DNA of 15,436 nt from Clostridia bacterium. Lineage in GTDB: Bacteria; Bacillota; Clostridia; UBA1381. Location: NCBI GenBank assembly GCA_900756545.1, contig CAAEKO010000028.1, positions 1 to 15,436 of the forward strand, given 5' to 3'. The position numbers and the translations under genes were made by a program. Positions 1-7,889 of the stretch are shown in pieces; positions within the stretch are counted from its first letter, which is position 1; each line of letters opens with the position of its first letter. Below the pieces are notes generated by a model. It saw nothing but the letters and a program-made list of their open reading frames with translations. It was not told the DNA's origin and ran no database searches.

Positions 1-261
1 CCCCCCCGCCGTATCATCCGTGATCTGCATAAGTCCCCGGGCCACGCCGGAATGGGCGTCATGAACAAAATTGCTCTCAGCTTTTATTACGCCGTATACC
101 AGGTAGGGATCAAGGCTATATTCCTCCGCATATTCCTCCACAATATCCGTATACCGAATAGGATAAAGCATTTTATATACACTGTTCTGACCCCAGTTAA
201 CCAGCAGGAATACCGCACCCGCAAATATTATGAGTACAATCAGTTTTTTTATCGCTTTCAA
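1..261 (-). CDS. Lytic transglycosylase, SLT family (partial, C-terminus beyond window)
   Basis: The first 87 codons of a murein lytic transglycosylase, which cleaves the glycan strands of peptidoglycan outside the membrane. Residues about 6-23 (LIVLIIFAGAVFLLVNW) form a signal anchor after KAIKK. The SLT domain begins around residue 40 with YSLDPYLVYGVIKAESNF, containing the catalytic Glu of the ES motif, and continues as SGVARGLMQITDDTA, the family's GLMQ motif. The chosen start is a TTG whose bases overlap the coaE stop codon (TTGA overlap), with GAGG eight bases upstream. A shorter start is not sensible because the membrane anchor would be lost. Overlap with coaE implies translational coupling in a polA-coaE-slt operon. 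The rest of the gene lies to the left of position 1. Confidence 0.88.
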   Translation of the reverse strand, partial: MKAIKKLIVLIIFAGAVFLLVNWGQNSVYKMLYPIRYTDIVEEYAEEYSLDPYLVYGVIKAESNFVHDAHSGVARGLMQITDDTAGG

Positions 262-842
262 TGCCAGTTCCTCAACTCATTCATGATTTTTTCCGCCTCT
301 TTATCCATTTTATCAGCGCCGCTGTTATTATATACCACAAAATCCGCTTTTTCCAAGTAAAAGCTATCCGGCTTCTGCGCGTCAAGCCTGCACAGAGCCT
401 CCGTCATGGATATACCGTCCCGGGCACAGATCCGCCGGGCACGGATATCACGGTCAGCCAATACCACTAAAAGCCTGTCGTATGGGATACTGCTGTCCAG
501 AAGCGCCGCCGCGTCAATACAAAACACCGCCGCATTGCTTTTAGCAATCAGCTTGTCAATTTCTTCTTTTATGTATCGGTGGGTAATTTCGTTCAGCAGC
601 CGAAGCGCCGGAGGGCTGGAAAAAACATAATTTCCCAGCTTCCGCCTGTCCAGCGTACCGTCCGGCCTTAGATACTCTTCTCCAAACTGAGCGGCAATCC
701 GGGCAAGAGCGGGTCTGCCCGGCTCTACAATCTGCCGGGCGGTCCGATCCGCGTCTACTACTTCTGCCCCCAGCCTGCGGAAGGCTTCGGATACTGTCGT
801 CTTACCACAGCCCGAACCGCCTGTAATACCAAGGATCACCAT
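258..842 (-). CDS. coaE: Dephospho-CoA kinase
   Basis: Catalyses the last step of coenzyme A synthesis, ATP-dependent phosphorylation of the 3'-hydroxyl of dephospho-CoA, in the cytosol. With this start the protein has 194 residues, normal for CoaE. The P-loop GITGGSGCGKTT is at residues 5-16, followed by VVDADRTAR around 28-36, the DAD-x-x-R substrate motif. The ATG at 842 is preferred because AGAGG sits eight bases upstream and the family begins with a short strand leading into the P-loop; an upstream in-frame start at 878 would add 12 residues and overlap polA. It lies 22 bases downstream of polA and overlaps the transglycosylase gene by four bases, so the three are probably co-transcribed. 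Confidence 0.95.
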   Translation of the reverse strand: MVILGITGGSGCGKTTVSEAFRRLGAEVVDADRTARQIVEPGRPALARIAAQFGEEYLRPDGTLDRRKLGNYVFSSPPALRLLNEITHRYIKEEIDKLIAKSNAAVFCIDAAALLDSSIPYDRLLVVLADRDIRARRICARDGISMTEALCRLDAQKPDSFYLEKADFVVYNNSGADKMDKEAEKIMNELRNWH

Positions 843-864
843 GCTTCTTTCCTCTCCCTGCAAT

Positions 865-3525
865 TTATTTAGCTTCATACCAGCTTTTTCCTACAGAAGT
901 ATCAGCCAGCAGCGGGACCCGCAGTGACACTGCGTTTTCCATCTCTTCCTTCAAAATCGCTGAAACCTGTTGTGCCTCTTCCTCCGGCGCTTCAATGATG
1001 AGTTCGTCGTGGACTTGGAGGATCAGCCTTGCCCGGAGGCTCTCCTTCGCCAGCCGACGATGCACCCGAACCATAGCCAGCTTGATAATATCCGCCGCTG
1101 TGCCCTGAATCGGGGTGTTCAGCGCTACCCGCTCCCCGAAGGCATGGACGTTATGATTAGTAGATTTCAGCTCGGGGATATATCGTATCCTGTTCATCAT
1201 AGTCTTAACATAGCCGTCCCGCTCCGCCTGTTCCTTGATCTGCCGCATATATTCTCGGACGCCGTGGTACTTTTCCAAATAGCTTTCTATATACCGCTTA
1301 GCTTCTTTTACTGTAATTTTCAAATCCTGGGACAGGCTATATTCGCCAATCCCATAAACAATCCCGAAATTAACTGCTTTTGCGCTGCTCCGCTGTTCCT
1401 TTGTCACCTGCTCCGGCGGAATACCCAATACCTGGGCAGCTGTTACCGTATGGATGTCCGCCCCCTCCCGAAACGCCCGAATCATAGCTTCATCATTGGC
1501 AATATGAGCCAGTACCCGCAGTTCAATCTGGGAATAGTCCGCGTCTACCAACACCATGCCATCCCCCTCCGCTACAAACATTTTCCGCAGCTCGCGCCCC
1601 AGCGCCGTGCGGGTTGGGATGTTCTGCATGTTGGGTTCGGTAGAGCTGATCCGCCCGGTAACGGTCACCGTCTGGTTGAATATGGAGTGAATCCTGCCTG
1701 TATCCGGATTGATCACCGCCGACAGTCCATCACAGTAGGTACTTTTCAGCTTAGTAAGCTGACGGTACTCCATGAGCAGGCCAATAATCGGGTGGGCGTC
1801 CTTCAGCTTTTCCAGCACATCTGCATTTGTGGAATATCCGGTCTTTGTCTTTTTGCCGGCTTTCAGGCCAAGAGTTTCAAACAGAACCACCCCTAACTGT
1901 TTGGGAGAATTGATATTGAATTCCCCGCCGGCATAATCATATATCTGTCTGGTCAGTACGTCAATTTGGGCAGATAGGGTATCGCCGAATTCCTGTAAAC
2001 TGCTCCTGTCGATCTTAATTCCAAGAATCTGCATGTCCGCCAGTACGCGGATCAAGGGAAGCTCGATGTCATAATAGAGATCATGCTGGCCATTTTTCTC
2101 TATTTTCTGCTTTGTGATCTCATAAAGCTTCATAACCGCCACAGCTTGCTTGGCGGCGCCTCCGTCAATGCTTTCTTCCTCAAATAGGGAAACCTGTTTT
2201 TCTCCGGTATCTCCAGCAATATCAGCGCCCAGATATTCCAGCGCAAGACTCTCAATGCCGTAGCTCTGCCGGGCCGGATTGATGAGATATGCAGCAATTG
2301 CCGCGTCATAGGCCACGCCCCGCACTGCCGTCAGCGGTGCAAGCTTTACCATGGCCTCCTTGCTGTCAAACATAATTTTCTCGACTTCCTCATCCGCCAT
2401 CAGTTCCTGCAAAACCCGCAGAAACGCTTCCTGCCCTATCTGACCAGCTTCCGCATCTACGGCGATGTTGCCGAAAAACAAGCCCAACGCATAAGGCCGG
2501 TCATTTTGGAAGCTTAAAACGCAGGCACAGGTTTTTTCCGCCTGAATCTTTTGGACGCAATCCGCCAGCTCCAGCGCGCTTTTCGCAGTTATAAACTCCA
2601 CTCCAGCAAAAATATCTGTTTTTTCCTGCGGCGTCATGGCAGGCCTCATACTCAGCCGTTTGATGATGCTGTTCAGGTCATATTTCCTTAAAAGCTGGTA
2701 AAGCGCGTCTGTAGCACAGTCCGCCACATGCCCTCCGAAAGTGCAGCCTTCAAAATTAAAATCCACCGGCGCATTCCGGACAATCGTCGCCAGTTGTTTG
2801 CTTAAAAACGCCATGTCACGGCCGTTTTTCATTTTTTCCAGCATAGCGCCCTTTAAGCCGATTTCGTCGATGTGATCATAAATATATTCTATGCTCTTAT
2901 GTTTCTCGATTAGAGATATTGCTGTCTTTTCGCCTACCCCCGCAACACCGGGGATATTGTCGGAGGGGTCGCCCATCAACGCTTTCACGTCAATAAATTC
3001 CGACGGCGTCACATGATATTTTTCCATCACGGCCTTATCGTCATAATAAACTGTTTCATTCACGCCGCTTTTCGTCACAGTCAGGATAACCCGTGTTTTA
3101 TCGGAAGCTAGCTGAAGATCGTCCTTATCCCCTGTGGCAATCAGGCATTCTACACCATTTTCCTCACATTTTTTTGACACTGTGCCAATAATATCGTCCG
3201 CCTCAAATCCCTCCAGTTCTAGGATACGTATATCCATCGCCCGGAGAATATCCTTAGCGATGGGCATCTGAACCTTGAGTCCATCCGGCATAGGTTTACG
3301 CTGCGCCTTGTACGCTGTATACTGCTTATGCCGGAAGGTAGGGGCCTTTAAATCGAAGGCCGCACAGATATAATCCGGCTGCACCTCGTCAATCAGCTTA
3401 AACAGCATATTCAAAAATCCGTACACCGCGTTGGTCGGCGTACCGTCCTTGGAGGATAGATAGCGCACCCCATAAAACGCCCGATTGATAATACTATTCG
3501 CGTCTAAAATCAAAAGTTTTTTCAT
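865..3525 (-). CDS. polA: DNA polymerase I
   Basis: A family A polymerase that fills repair gaps and removes Okazaki primers. Numbered from MKKLLILDAN, it has 886 residues. The 5' nuclease domain spans about 1-290, with D8, FDLKAPTFRH near 57-66, GFEADDI near 106-112 and ALMGDPSDNIPGVAGVG at 182-198. The middle exonuclease-like domain (about 305-475) lacks the metal-binding Asp and Glu: the FDTET position reads LSFQN at 337-341, so proofreading should be absent, as in Bacillus Pol I. In the polymerase domain, motif A is VDADYSQIELR from 660 (metal ligand D663), motif B RSSAKAVNFGIVYG from 712, and motif C HDE at 839-841. Start choice is uncertain: in-frame GTG at 3552 and ATG at 3537 exist, none with an ideal ribosome binding site; family alignment favours 3525. 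No clear promoter of its own was seen, so read-through from ung is possible. Confidence 0.96.
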   Translation of the reverse strand: MKKLLILDANSIINRAFYGVRYLSSKDGTPTNAVYGFLNMLFKLIDEVQPDYICAAFDLKAPTFRHKQYTAYKAQRKPMPDGLKVQMPIAKDILRAMDIRILELEGFEADDIIGTVSKKCEENGVECLIATGDKDDLQLASDKTRVILTVTKSGVNETVYYDDKAVMEKYHVTPSEFIDVKALMGDPSDNIPGVAGVGEKTAISLIEKHKSIEYIYDHIDEIGLKGAMLEKMKNGRDMAFLSKQLATIVRNAPVDFNFEGCTFGGHVADCATDALYQLLRKYDLNSIIKRLSMRPAMTPQEKTDIFAGVEFITAKSALELADCVQKIQAEKTCACVLSFQNDRPYALGLFFGNIAVDAEAGQIGQEAFLRVLQELMADEEVEKIMFDSKEAMVKLAPLTAVRGVAYDAAIAAYLINPARQSYGIESLALEYLGADIAGDTGEKQVSLFEEESIDGGAAKQAVAVMKLYEITKQKIEKNGQHDLYYDIELPLIRVLADMQILGIKIDRSSLQEFGDTLSAQIDVLTRQIYDYAGGEFNINSPKQLGVVLFETLGLKAGKKTKTGYSTNADVLEKLKDAHPIIGLLMEYRQLTKLKSTYCDGLSAVINPDTGRIHSIFNQTVTVTGRISSTEPNMQNIPTRTALGRELRKMFVAEGDGMVLVDADYSQIELRVLAHIANDEAMIRAFREGADIHTVTAAQVLGIPPEQVTKEQRSSAKAVNFGIVYGIGEYSLSQDLKITVKEAKRYIESYLEKYHGVREYMRQIKEQAERDGYVKTMMNRIRYIPELKSTNHNVHAFGERVALNTPIQGTAADIIKLAMVRVHRRLAKESLRARLILQVHDELIIEAPEEEAQQVSAILKEEMENAVSLRVPLLADTSVGKSWYEAK

Positions 3526-3571
3526 ATTATTTTCCATAGCCTTTCTGCCCACAAATAGTAATTAAAAATCT

Positions 3572-3668
3572 ATTTAACGCTGTATCTATGGGCAGATAAG
3601 ACGTTAAATGGAAATTTGCCCATTTGCACTTTTGTTTTGCTTGCAAAACAAAAATATCGCACGGGCAA
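3572..3668. repeat. Nested inverted repeats between polA and ung
   Basis: The polA-ung spacer is packed with paired segments. ATTTAACG (3572-3579) pairs with CGTTAAAT (3602-3609) and encloses TATCT/AGATA (3583-3587, 3594-3598). TTGCCC (3616-3621) pairs with GGGCAA (3663-3668) and encloses a perfect 11-bp stem, TTTTGTTTTGC (3630-3640) with GCAAAACAAAA (3643-3653). The loop ATGGGC (3588-3593) can also pair with GCCCAT (3618-3623), allowing a pseudoknot. It has no clear terminator T-run in the polA direction. It could be a leader structure for polA, or one copy of a dispersed palindromic element; which one cannot be told from a single copy. Confidence 0.6.
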
Positions 3669-3679
3669 TTAAATTTGTA

Positions 3680-3699
3680 TAGTGTGATTTTTCACACTA
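3680..3699 (-). terminator. Hairpin at the ung stop codon
   Basis: TAGTGTGA and TCACACTA form a perfect 8-bp stem around a four-base loop. On the minus strand the stem begins with the TAG stop codon of ung. No proper T-run follows (TACAAATTTAATT), so it may be a weak terminator or an mRNA end-stabilising hairpin that allows read-through to polA. Confidence 0.45.
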
Positions 3700-4377
3700 C
3701 ACTCCTATGTCGGGAATCTGCCAGTCAACCGGCTCCTTTCCCATGGATTTCAAAAGCTCGTTGGCCCGTTTAAAATGTCCGCACCCGAAGAATCCGCGGC
3801 TTGCCGACAAGGGACTTGGATGCGCCGCCGTCAGAATGATATGCTGCGGCTTGGTAATCACTGCCGTCTTTTCCTTGGCATTGCTGCCCCAAAGCAAGAA
3901 AATTACTGGATCCTCTCGCTGATTCAACATTTCCACCACCCGGTTCGTAAAAATCTCCCAGCCCCGCCCCCGGTGGGAGTTTGCCTGATACTCCCGGACA
4001 GTCAGCGCCGCATTTAAAAGCAGTACTCCTTGCCGCGCCCAGTGCTCCAGATAACCGTTATTTGGAATATATGTTCCCAGCTCATCCCGTAATTCCTTAT
4101 AGATATTCACCAACGAGGGCGGCGTCTCCACGCCCTTCTGGACAGAGAATGCCAGTCCATGGGCCTGATTTGGGCCATGATACGGATCCTGGCCCAGGAT
4201 CACAATTTTTGTATCCTTATACGCTGTCCATTTCAGCGCATTAAAAATATCGTACATATCTGGATGTATCCTATAATGTTGATATTCATATTTTAAAAAT
4301 TCCCTTAATTTCAAATAGTATTCCTTATCAAACTCGCCTTTTAAAATTTCATCCCAATCATTGCCGATTTGTACCAT
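3697..4377 (-). CDS. ung: Uracil-DNA glycosylase, family 1
   Basis: Removes uracil from DNA and starts base excision repair, which fits its place upstream of polA. The 226-residue protein is normal length for family 1. The water-activating motif GQDPYH is at residues 62-67 (catalytic D64), the uracil-binding Asn is in LLLNAALT (N122), and the minor-groove intercalation motif HPSPLS is at 186-191 (H186). The ATG at 4377 is chosen because GGGAG lies seven bases upstream. An in-frame start 42 bases further up at 4419 would fall within about ten bases of the promoter and has no matching family sequence. A good promoter lies just upstream. Confidence 0.96.
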   Translation of the reverse strand: MVQIGNDWDEILKGEFDKEYYLKLREFLKYEYQHYRIHPDMYDIFNALKWTAYKDTKIVILGQDPYHGPNQAHGLAFSVQKGVETPPSLVNIYKELRDELGTYIPNNGYLEHWARQGVLLLNAALTVREYQANSHRGRGWEIFTNRVVEMLNQREDPVIFLLWGSNAKEKTAVITKPQHIILTAAHPSPLSASRGFFGCGHFKRANELLKSMGKEPVDWQIPDIGV

Positions 4378-4407
4378 AATCTTTCTCCCAAACTGTAATT
4401 TTCTTAT

Positions 4408-4436
4408 AGTATATCTCATTTGGCATAATATTGCAA
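4408..4436 (-). promoter_or_regulatory. Sigma-A-type promoter of ung
   Basis: On the minus strand TTGCAA (4436-4431), a 17-base spacer and TATACT (4413-4408). It sits about 30 bases upstream of the ung ATG at 4377 and drives at least ung, and perhaps polA-coaE-slt by read-through. Confidence 0.7.
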
Positions 4437-4466
4437 TATAAAAGTGCAGGGATCATCCCCTGCACT
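4433..4466 (-). terminator. Rho-independent terminator of the HtrA-like gene
   Basis: AGTGCAGGG (4443-4451) pairs with CCCTGCACT (4458-4466); on the minus strand the stem is followed by TTTTATATT. It lies 12 bases after the HtrA-like stop codon. Its T-run abuts the -35 box of the ung promoter. Confidence 0.8.
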
Positions 4467-4477
4467 GTAGATCAATT

Positions 4478-5608
4478 TTAAGAAAGAACAATCTCAACAT
4501 CCTTCAATTCCCCGTCCCGGTAAATCGTCAGGACTATTTTGTCGCCTATTTTATGCCGCACACGAATCTGGTTGATCTTAGCCACAGAGGTCACCGTTTC
4601 GCCATCCGCCTTAATAATCAGGTCCCCTGTCCTGATCCCAGCTCTGGCAGCAGGCGAGTTTTCCGCTACTGAATTTACACTCACGCCATAATCCGCGTCC
4701 GTTCCGGAAATGCCGATCTCCGGCACACGCGCAGCTCCCTGAGAATCAATGATGGATTCCAGAATAGGCTTGATATCATTGATAGGCGTTGCCAGATTGA
4801 TCTCGTTAGAATCCTTGGCTAACGCTGTAGCCATACCGATCATCTGCCCACTGGCATTAAGCAGCACACCGCCGATACTGTCGGCAACCATTGCCGCGTC
4901 CGTCTGAAACAGATTGACGGTCGTACCGTTCTGCAGGCTGATGTTCTTGTTGATCCCGCAGATTGTACCTCTTGTAACAGGGCTTGTCATTTTTTTCCCC
5001 AGCGCGCTTCCGATCGCAATCACAGAATCCCCCAGCTCTACAGCGTCTGAATCCCCGATGGTCATAGGCAAAAGCCCTTTTGCCTCTATCTTTAAAATAG
5101 CAACATCCATTGTGCTGTCTGTACCCACAACCTTCGCCGCATATTCTGCGCCGTCCGGCATGGTCACCGTAATGTCTCCATTAGACTCCACAATATAATT
5201 GCTGGTCAGAATATACCCATCCTCGCTGACCACCGCGCCCACGCCTTCTCCCAAAGAAACCATTTGGCTGAAAAAACCGCCTATATTTCCTTTATTCGCA
5301 ATCTTGACCACACTGTTCAGCGCCCGTGAGCCAATATCCCGCAGTGTGTTTGTTCCCGCGGCCGTTTGCTGCTCTACAGGCGCCTGTGTCTGCGAATCCT
5401 GCGGCGGCGCATAGGATATGACCGTAGAAGGCCGGATATGCGGCAGAATAAAAATAGAAAATATACTCAGGCAAACAACGCTTGTCCCCAAAGAAATTAA
5501 AATGGGCCGCAGCCATCCTCCCTTTTTTGGCGAGCTTGCCGGCTGTTCAAAATAATCATGATTCGACGGGCAGGAGAATTCATCCTGATACCACTGGTAT
5601 TCGTTCAT
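4478..5608 (-). CDS. Membrane-anchored HtrA-like protein with PDZ domain, probable pseudoprotease
   Basis: HtrA/DegP-type (S1C) architecture in 376 residues: a cytosolic N-terminus of about 33 residues, one membrane segment at about 34-56, a Pro/Gln-rich linker (60-88), a trypsin-like domain (90-285) and one PDZ domain (about 298-376, ENSPAARAGIRTGDLIIKADG). HtrA proteins degrade or chaperone damaged exported proteins outside the membrane. Here the catalytic His of TNNHV is Tyr (TSNYIV, Y138), and the GNSGGP serine motif reads DSIGGV, placing Ile245 at the nucleophile; only the Asp is kept (MDVAILKI, D168). The substitutions read cleanly from the DNA with no frameshift, and the rest of the fold is well conserved, so this looks like a maintained inactive homologue rather than a decaying gene. 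Start ATG has AAAGGA 11 bases upstream. It is monocistronic, with its own promoter and terminator. Confidence 0.88.
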   Translation of the reverse strand: MNEYQWYQDEFSCPSNHDYFEQPASSPKKGGWLRPILISLGTSVVCLSIFSIFILPHIRPSTVISYAPPQDSQTQAPVEQQTAAGTNTLRDIGSRALNSVVKIANKGNIGGFFSQMVSLGEGVGAVVSEDGYILTSNYIVESNGDITVTMPDGAEYAAKVVGTDSTMDVAILKIEAKGLLPMTIGDSDAVELGDSVIAIGSALGKKMTSPVTRGTICGINKNISLQNGTTVNLFQTDAAMVADSIGGVLLNASGQMIGMATALAKDSNEINLATPINDIKPILESIIDSQGAARVPEIGISGTDADYGVSVNSVAENSPAARAGIRTGDLIIKADGETVTSVAKINQIRVRHKIGDKIVLTIYRDGELKDVEIVLS

Positions 5609-5650
5609 GTTATCAACATTCCTTTCTCGCGGTATAGATATAAATATATT

Positions 5651-5679
5651 ATAATACGGAATGTTTCGGATTGTGTGAA
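5651..5679 (-). promoter_or_regulatory. Promoter of the HtrA-like gene
   Basis: Minus strand TTCACA (5679-5674), 17-base spacer, TATTAT (5656-5651), about 45 bases upstream of the start codon. No CssR-like or other stress operator was recognised. Confidence 0.6.
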
Positions 5680-5717
5680 CAAAATGTAAATTTTTATGAA
5701 TTTCCTGCCCGTTCGTC

Positions 5718-5987
5718 TCATTCGGTCTTATCGCCCTTACAAATCAACTGCTTAAACGCTTGATGCATCCCCGTACTGGCAAGACCTGAAAACGCGCCGT
5801 GTACTGCGTTTTCCAGTGTGATTCCCTGATTGGCTAAACATCCCAGAACAACGCCCAATACTGCCAGAATCGTGGGAATCCACTTATTATCCAGATCCTT
5901 GATCCATTTTTTCAGGATAAAGCCTACGATCAAACACGCGGCCGTTACGATTGGTATGTACATATTTTTAAAAATTTCTAGGTCCAT
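5718..5987 (-). CDS. Phage holin family protein (Hol44 / holin superfamily V-like)
   Basis: A small membrane protein of 89 residues resembling the holins of Firmicute phages, which form holes that release endolysin. Two hydrophobic segments lie at about residues 8-26 (YIPIVTAACLIVGFILKKW) and 36-52 (PTILAVLGVVLGCLA), followed by a conserved-looking ENAVHGAFSGLASTGMHQAFKQLI tract, read here as NAVHGAFSGLASTGMHQAFK within 60-81. The ATG at 5987 is preferred over one 39 bases upstream because GGAG sits six bases before it. No endolysin, tail or lysis genes accompany it, so it is an orphan, probably a prophage remnant next to the decayed repressor at 6149-6790. It may be intact but its expression is uncertain; only a TATAAT-like -10 is seen upstream. 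Confidence 0.8.
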   Translation of the reverse strand: MDLEIFKNMYIPIVTAACLIVGFILKKWIKDLDNKWIPTILAVLGVVLGCLANQGITLENAVHGAFSGLASTGMHQAFKQLICKGDKTE

Positions 5988-6148
5988 ACAATTCTCCTTT
6001 CTATGATTATGCAATAACATATTCAAAAAACCGCCGGATTATACCCATGCAGCAGATAATATTCTTTATCGTCAATGAATTCAGCAAGCGTATTTAATTT
6101 TAATATAATAAAAATTGTTGCATAAAAAAATAAAATACGGAGAGTATA

Positions 6149-6790
6149 ATGTATGACACCGCATTGATAGAAAAGCGATTGAATGAAAGACGTAAGGAAT
6201 TGGGTTTACCATTAGATGGATATTGGTATTGCCATTTGCATTGCAAATCGACAATACAGCGCTATGAGGCGGGTCTCATCACAACGCCCAAAATCCTAAT
6301 CATAGAGTCTGTTGCCCGGATGTTGCATGATATTGCAGATTGGTAGTTAGAAGAATCAGATGAGCCGGATTTGCAAAAAACCTGATACCCAGCAAAAATA
6401 CAGATAACCGTGCTCCTATTGCTATTGTAGGACTGATTACGCTGGTCAAAGGCTTTCGCCTAAGATCAATTTATGGGTTATATTCATGAAGATGAAACCA
6501 ATTTTATTTCGGGTAAAAATAATGTATTTTAAAATGCCGGTAACAGAATGATCTTGGATTTAAAAGGAGGATTTGTCGCTAAGGCATATCAGCCCAGTAT
6601 CGGTTCCGGCAGCGATGCGGTTGTCATTGTTAACGATGAAGACAGCGTAATAAAGCGCATAAAGTACGGAAATGACTTTATAGAGCTTCATCCGGTGAAT
6701 CCCAAAGTATCTGTCCAGTGGTTTACGGGAGAGAACGTACAGCGGATTCGTATTTTTGGATTGGTAAAAGGCATGCGGCGCTCATTCTGA
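6149..6790 (+). pseudogene. Decayed XRE-family repressor with S24 peptidase domain (CI/LexA-like)
   Basis: The first 65 codons contain IEKRLNERRKELGLPLD and KSTIQRYEAGLITTPK, the ends of an XRE helix-turn-helix domain. The last 80 codons (AVVIVNDEDSVIKRIKYGND, then FIELHPVNP and VQRIRIFGLVKGMRRSF) match the C-terminal half of S24 peptidases, including the VIKRI lysine. Both parts are in one frame, and the whole span of 214 codons is the usual length of such phage repressors, but in-frame stops occur at 6344, 6383, 6428, 6434, 6461 and 6530. The expected GDSM serine site appears as GNRM just before 6548. The gene still has a possible ribosome binding site (GGAGAG). Two short open pieces remain, neither likely to be a working repressor. 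It diverges from the holin gene, which fits a shrunken prophage. Confidence 0.78.
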
Positions 6791-6796
6791 TATTCA

Positions 6797-6819
6797 TTTG
6801 ACAACCTTGACTTGTCAAA
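6797..6819. repeat. Inverted repeat TTTGACAA-N7-TTGTCAAA
   Basis: Perfect 8-bp half-sites separated by seven bases, between the end of the decayed repressor and the shared terminator. It has the shape of an operator but no promoter is evident beside it, so it may only be a small hairpin. Confidence 0.35.
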
Positions 6820-6821
6820 CG

Positions 6822-6853
6822 AAAAGACAGCCATGATATGGCTGTCTTTTTGT
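6822..6853. terminator. Bidirectional rho-independent terminator
   Basis: AAAAGACAGCCAT (6822-6834) pairs perfectly with ATGGCTGTCTTTT (6838-6850) around a three-base loop, with T-runs on both sides. It ends the SGNH gene on the minus strand, starting right at its stop, and closes the pseudogene on the plus strand. Confidence 0.9.
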
Positions 6854-7867
6854 TTACCGTAAATTTTCAATATATTCCTGATACTGTGCCAGATCTGCGT
6901 TCCATGCGGATTCCGTGCCGTTGGCATCATTGCTGGCCGTCAAATTCAAATTCTGCGCAAAAAAGCGCGTAAATTTCTCCGCACCTCTGTAATTGAGATG
7001 TGATTTGTCATAAAAATCTGCGGACAAATCAAGCCCGATTTGGGGATAATATTCATTATAATCTATAAACGCAAGCCCGCTTTCCGCCGCCAACTCCTGA
7101 ATCACCTTATAGTGCGCCTCCTGTGCAGTTGTTTTATTGTTCGGGGTCTTGACCAGCATCAGCTGCACATCTTCATCCCGGCAAAGCTGAACGATCTTAT
7201 GAAAGTATTCCACATTCTTTTCATATAATTCCGCCACAGCGGTTACGCCGGAAACATCATTCTGAAAAGCAGTCGGAAAACTCTCCTCTAAGAGTACATA
7301 GCCTTTCAGGTAGTCCTGCTCCTGGTCCCGCCGAAAAGTATAATCCTTTTCTGTCAGCTCATTCCAGCGGGAATGGTATTTTGTAAAATTGAACAGCAAA
7401 TCAAATCGGTCTTCCAGCGGTACGGATGCGTTTACCAGTTGTATTTTGTCGAGAGAAAAGGGCATATCATCCGCAAAGGAATAGTTCACCCCGTCGTCAT
7501 AGTATTCTTTATGCTTCGTCAGCATCAGCGCGTCCAGTACAGCGACCTTTGGCTTCTGCCGTTTAAAGGCGTCCTTCATATAATAGTAAGTGGCCCAAAG
7601 GGGCTGGTTCTGCGTAGCAAACACATAGGATTTGATTCCAGCCTCTTCCCACAGTATCAGCGGATTGAATGAACAGTAGGTGTTGGAGGAACCAAAAAAA
7701 ATCACATCAAATTCATTTTTCGGCGCGTTATAAAAACCGGCTATTTTCGAAGTAGTATTCCAAGTTCCTTCGGTTTCCTTACGGCAAAGCAGATTCTGCG
7801 CACCAGAGAAAAGAAGGCAGAAGCAGGCCAGAAACGCCGCTGATTTGATAATAATTTTCTTGACCAA
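6854..7867 (-). CDS. SGNH/DltD-like protein partnered with MBOAT acyltransferase
   Basis: A 337-residue exported protein resembling the SGNH-hydrolase-fold partners of MBOAT acyltransferases (DltD, AlgX/AlgJ type), which finish transfer of acyl groups to surface polymers. A basic start plus hydrophobic segment at about 3-24 is a signal anchor. The nucleophile region is VIFFGSSNTYCSF (55-67, Ser60 or Ser61), and the C-terminal catalytic pair appears in YDKSHLNYRGAEKF (D287, H290). The start is TTG at 7867 with GGAGGAG nine bases upstream; an alternative GTG at 7921 lies inside the MBOAT gene without a ribosome binding site. It is 22 bases downstream of the MBOAT gene and surely co-transcribed. 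The substrate polymer and acyl group are unknown; acetyl is the usual one. Confidence 0.82.
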   Translation of the reverse strand: MVKKIIIKSAAFLACFCLLFSGAQNLLCRKETEGTWNTTSKIAGFYNAPKNEFDVIFFGSSNTYCSFNPLILWEEAGIKSYVFATQNQPLWATYYYMKDAFKRQKPKVAVLDALMLTKHKEYYDDGVNYSFADDMPFSLDKIQLVNASVPLEDRFDLLFNFTKYHSRWNELTEKDYTFRRDQEQDYLKGYVLLEESFPTAFQNDVSGVTAVAELYEKNVEYFHKIVQLCRDEDVQLMLVKTPNNKTTAQEAHYKVIQELAAESGLAFIDYNEYYPQIGLDLSADFYDKSHLNYRGAEKFTRFFAQNLNLTASNDANGTESAWNADLAQYQEYIENLR

Positions 7868-7889
7868 GGCCTTTCTCCTCCTTTTTGTT

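Noticed and set aside
970..1896. Long open frame of 308 codons on the plus strand inside polA
   Set aside because: It is antisense to a clear, fully conserved polA; the translation has no recognisable domain and the frame is a codon-usage shadow.
865..3525. Loss of proofreading in Pol I as a novelty
   Set aside because: Missing exonuclease residues are the known normal state in many Firmicute Pol I proteins.
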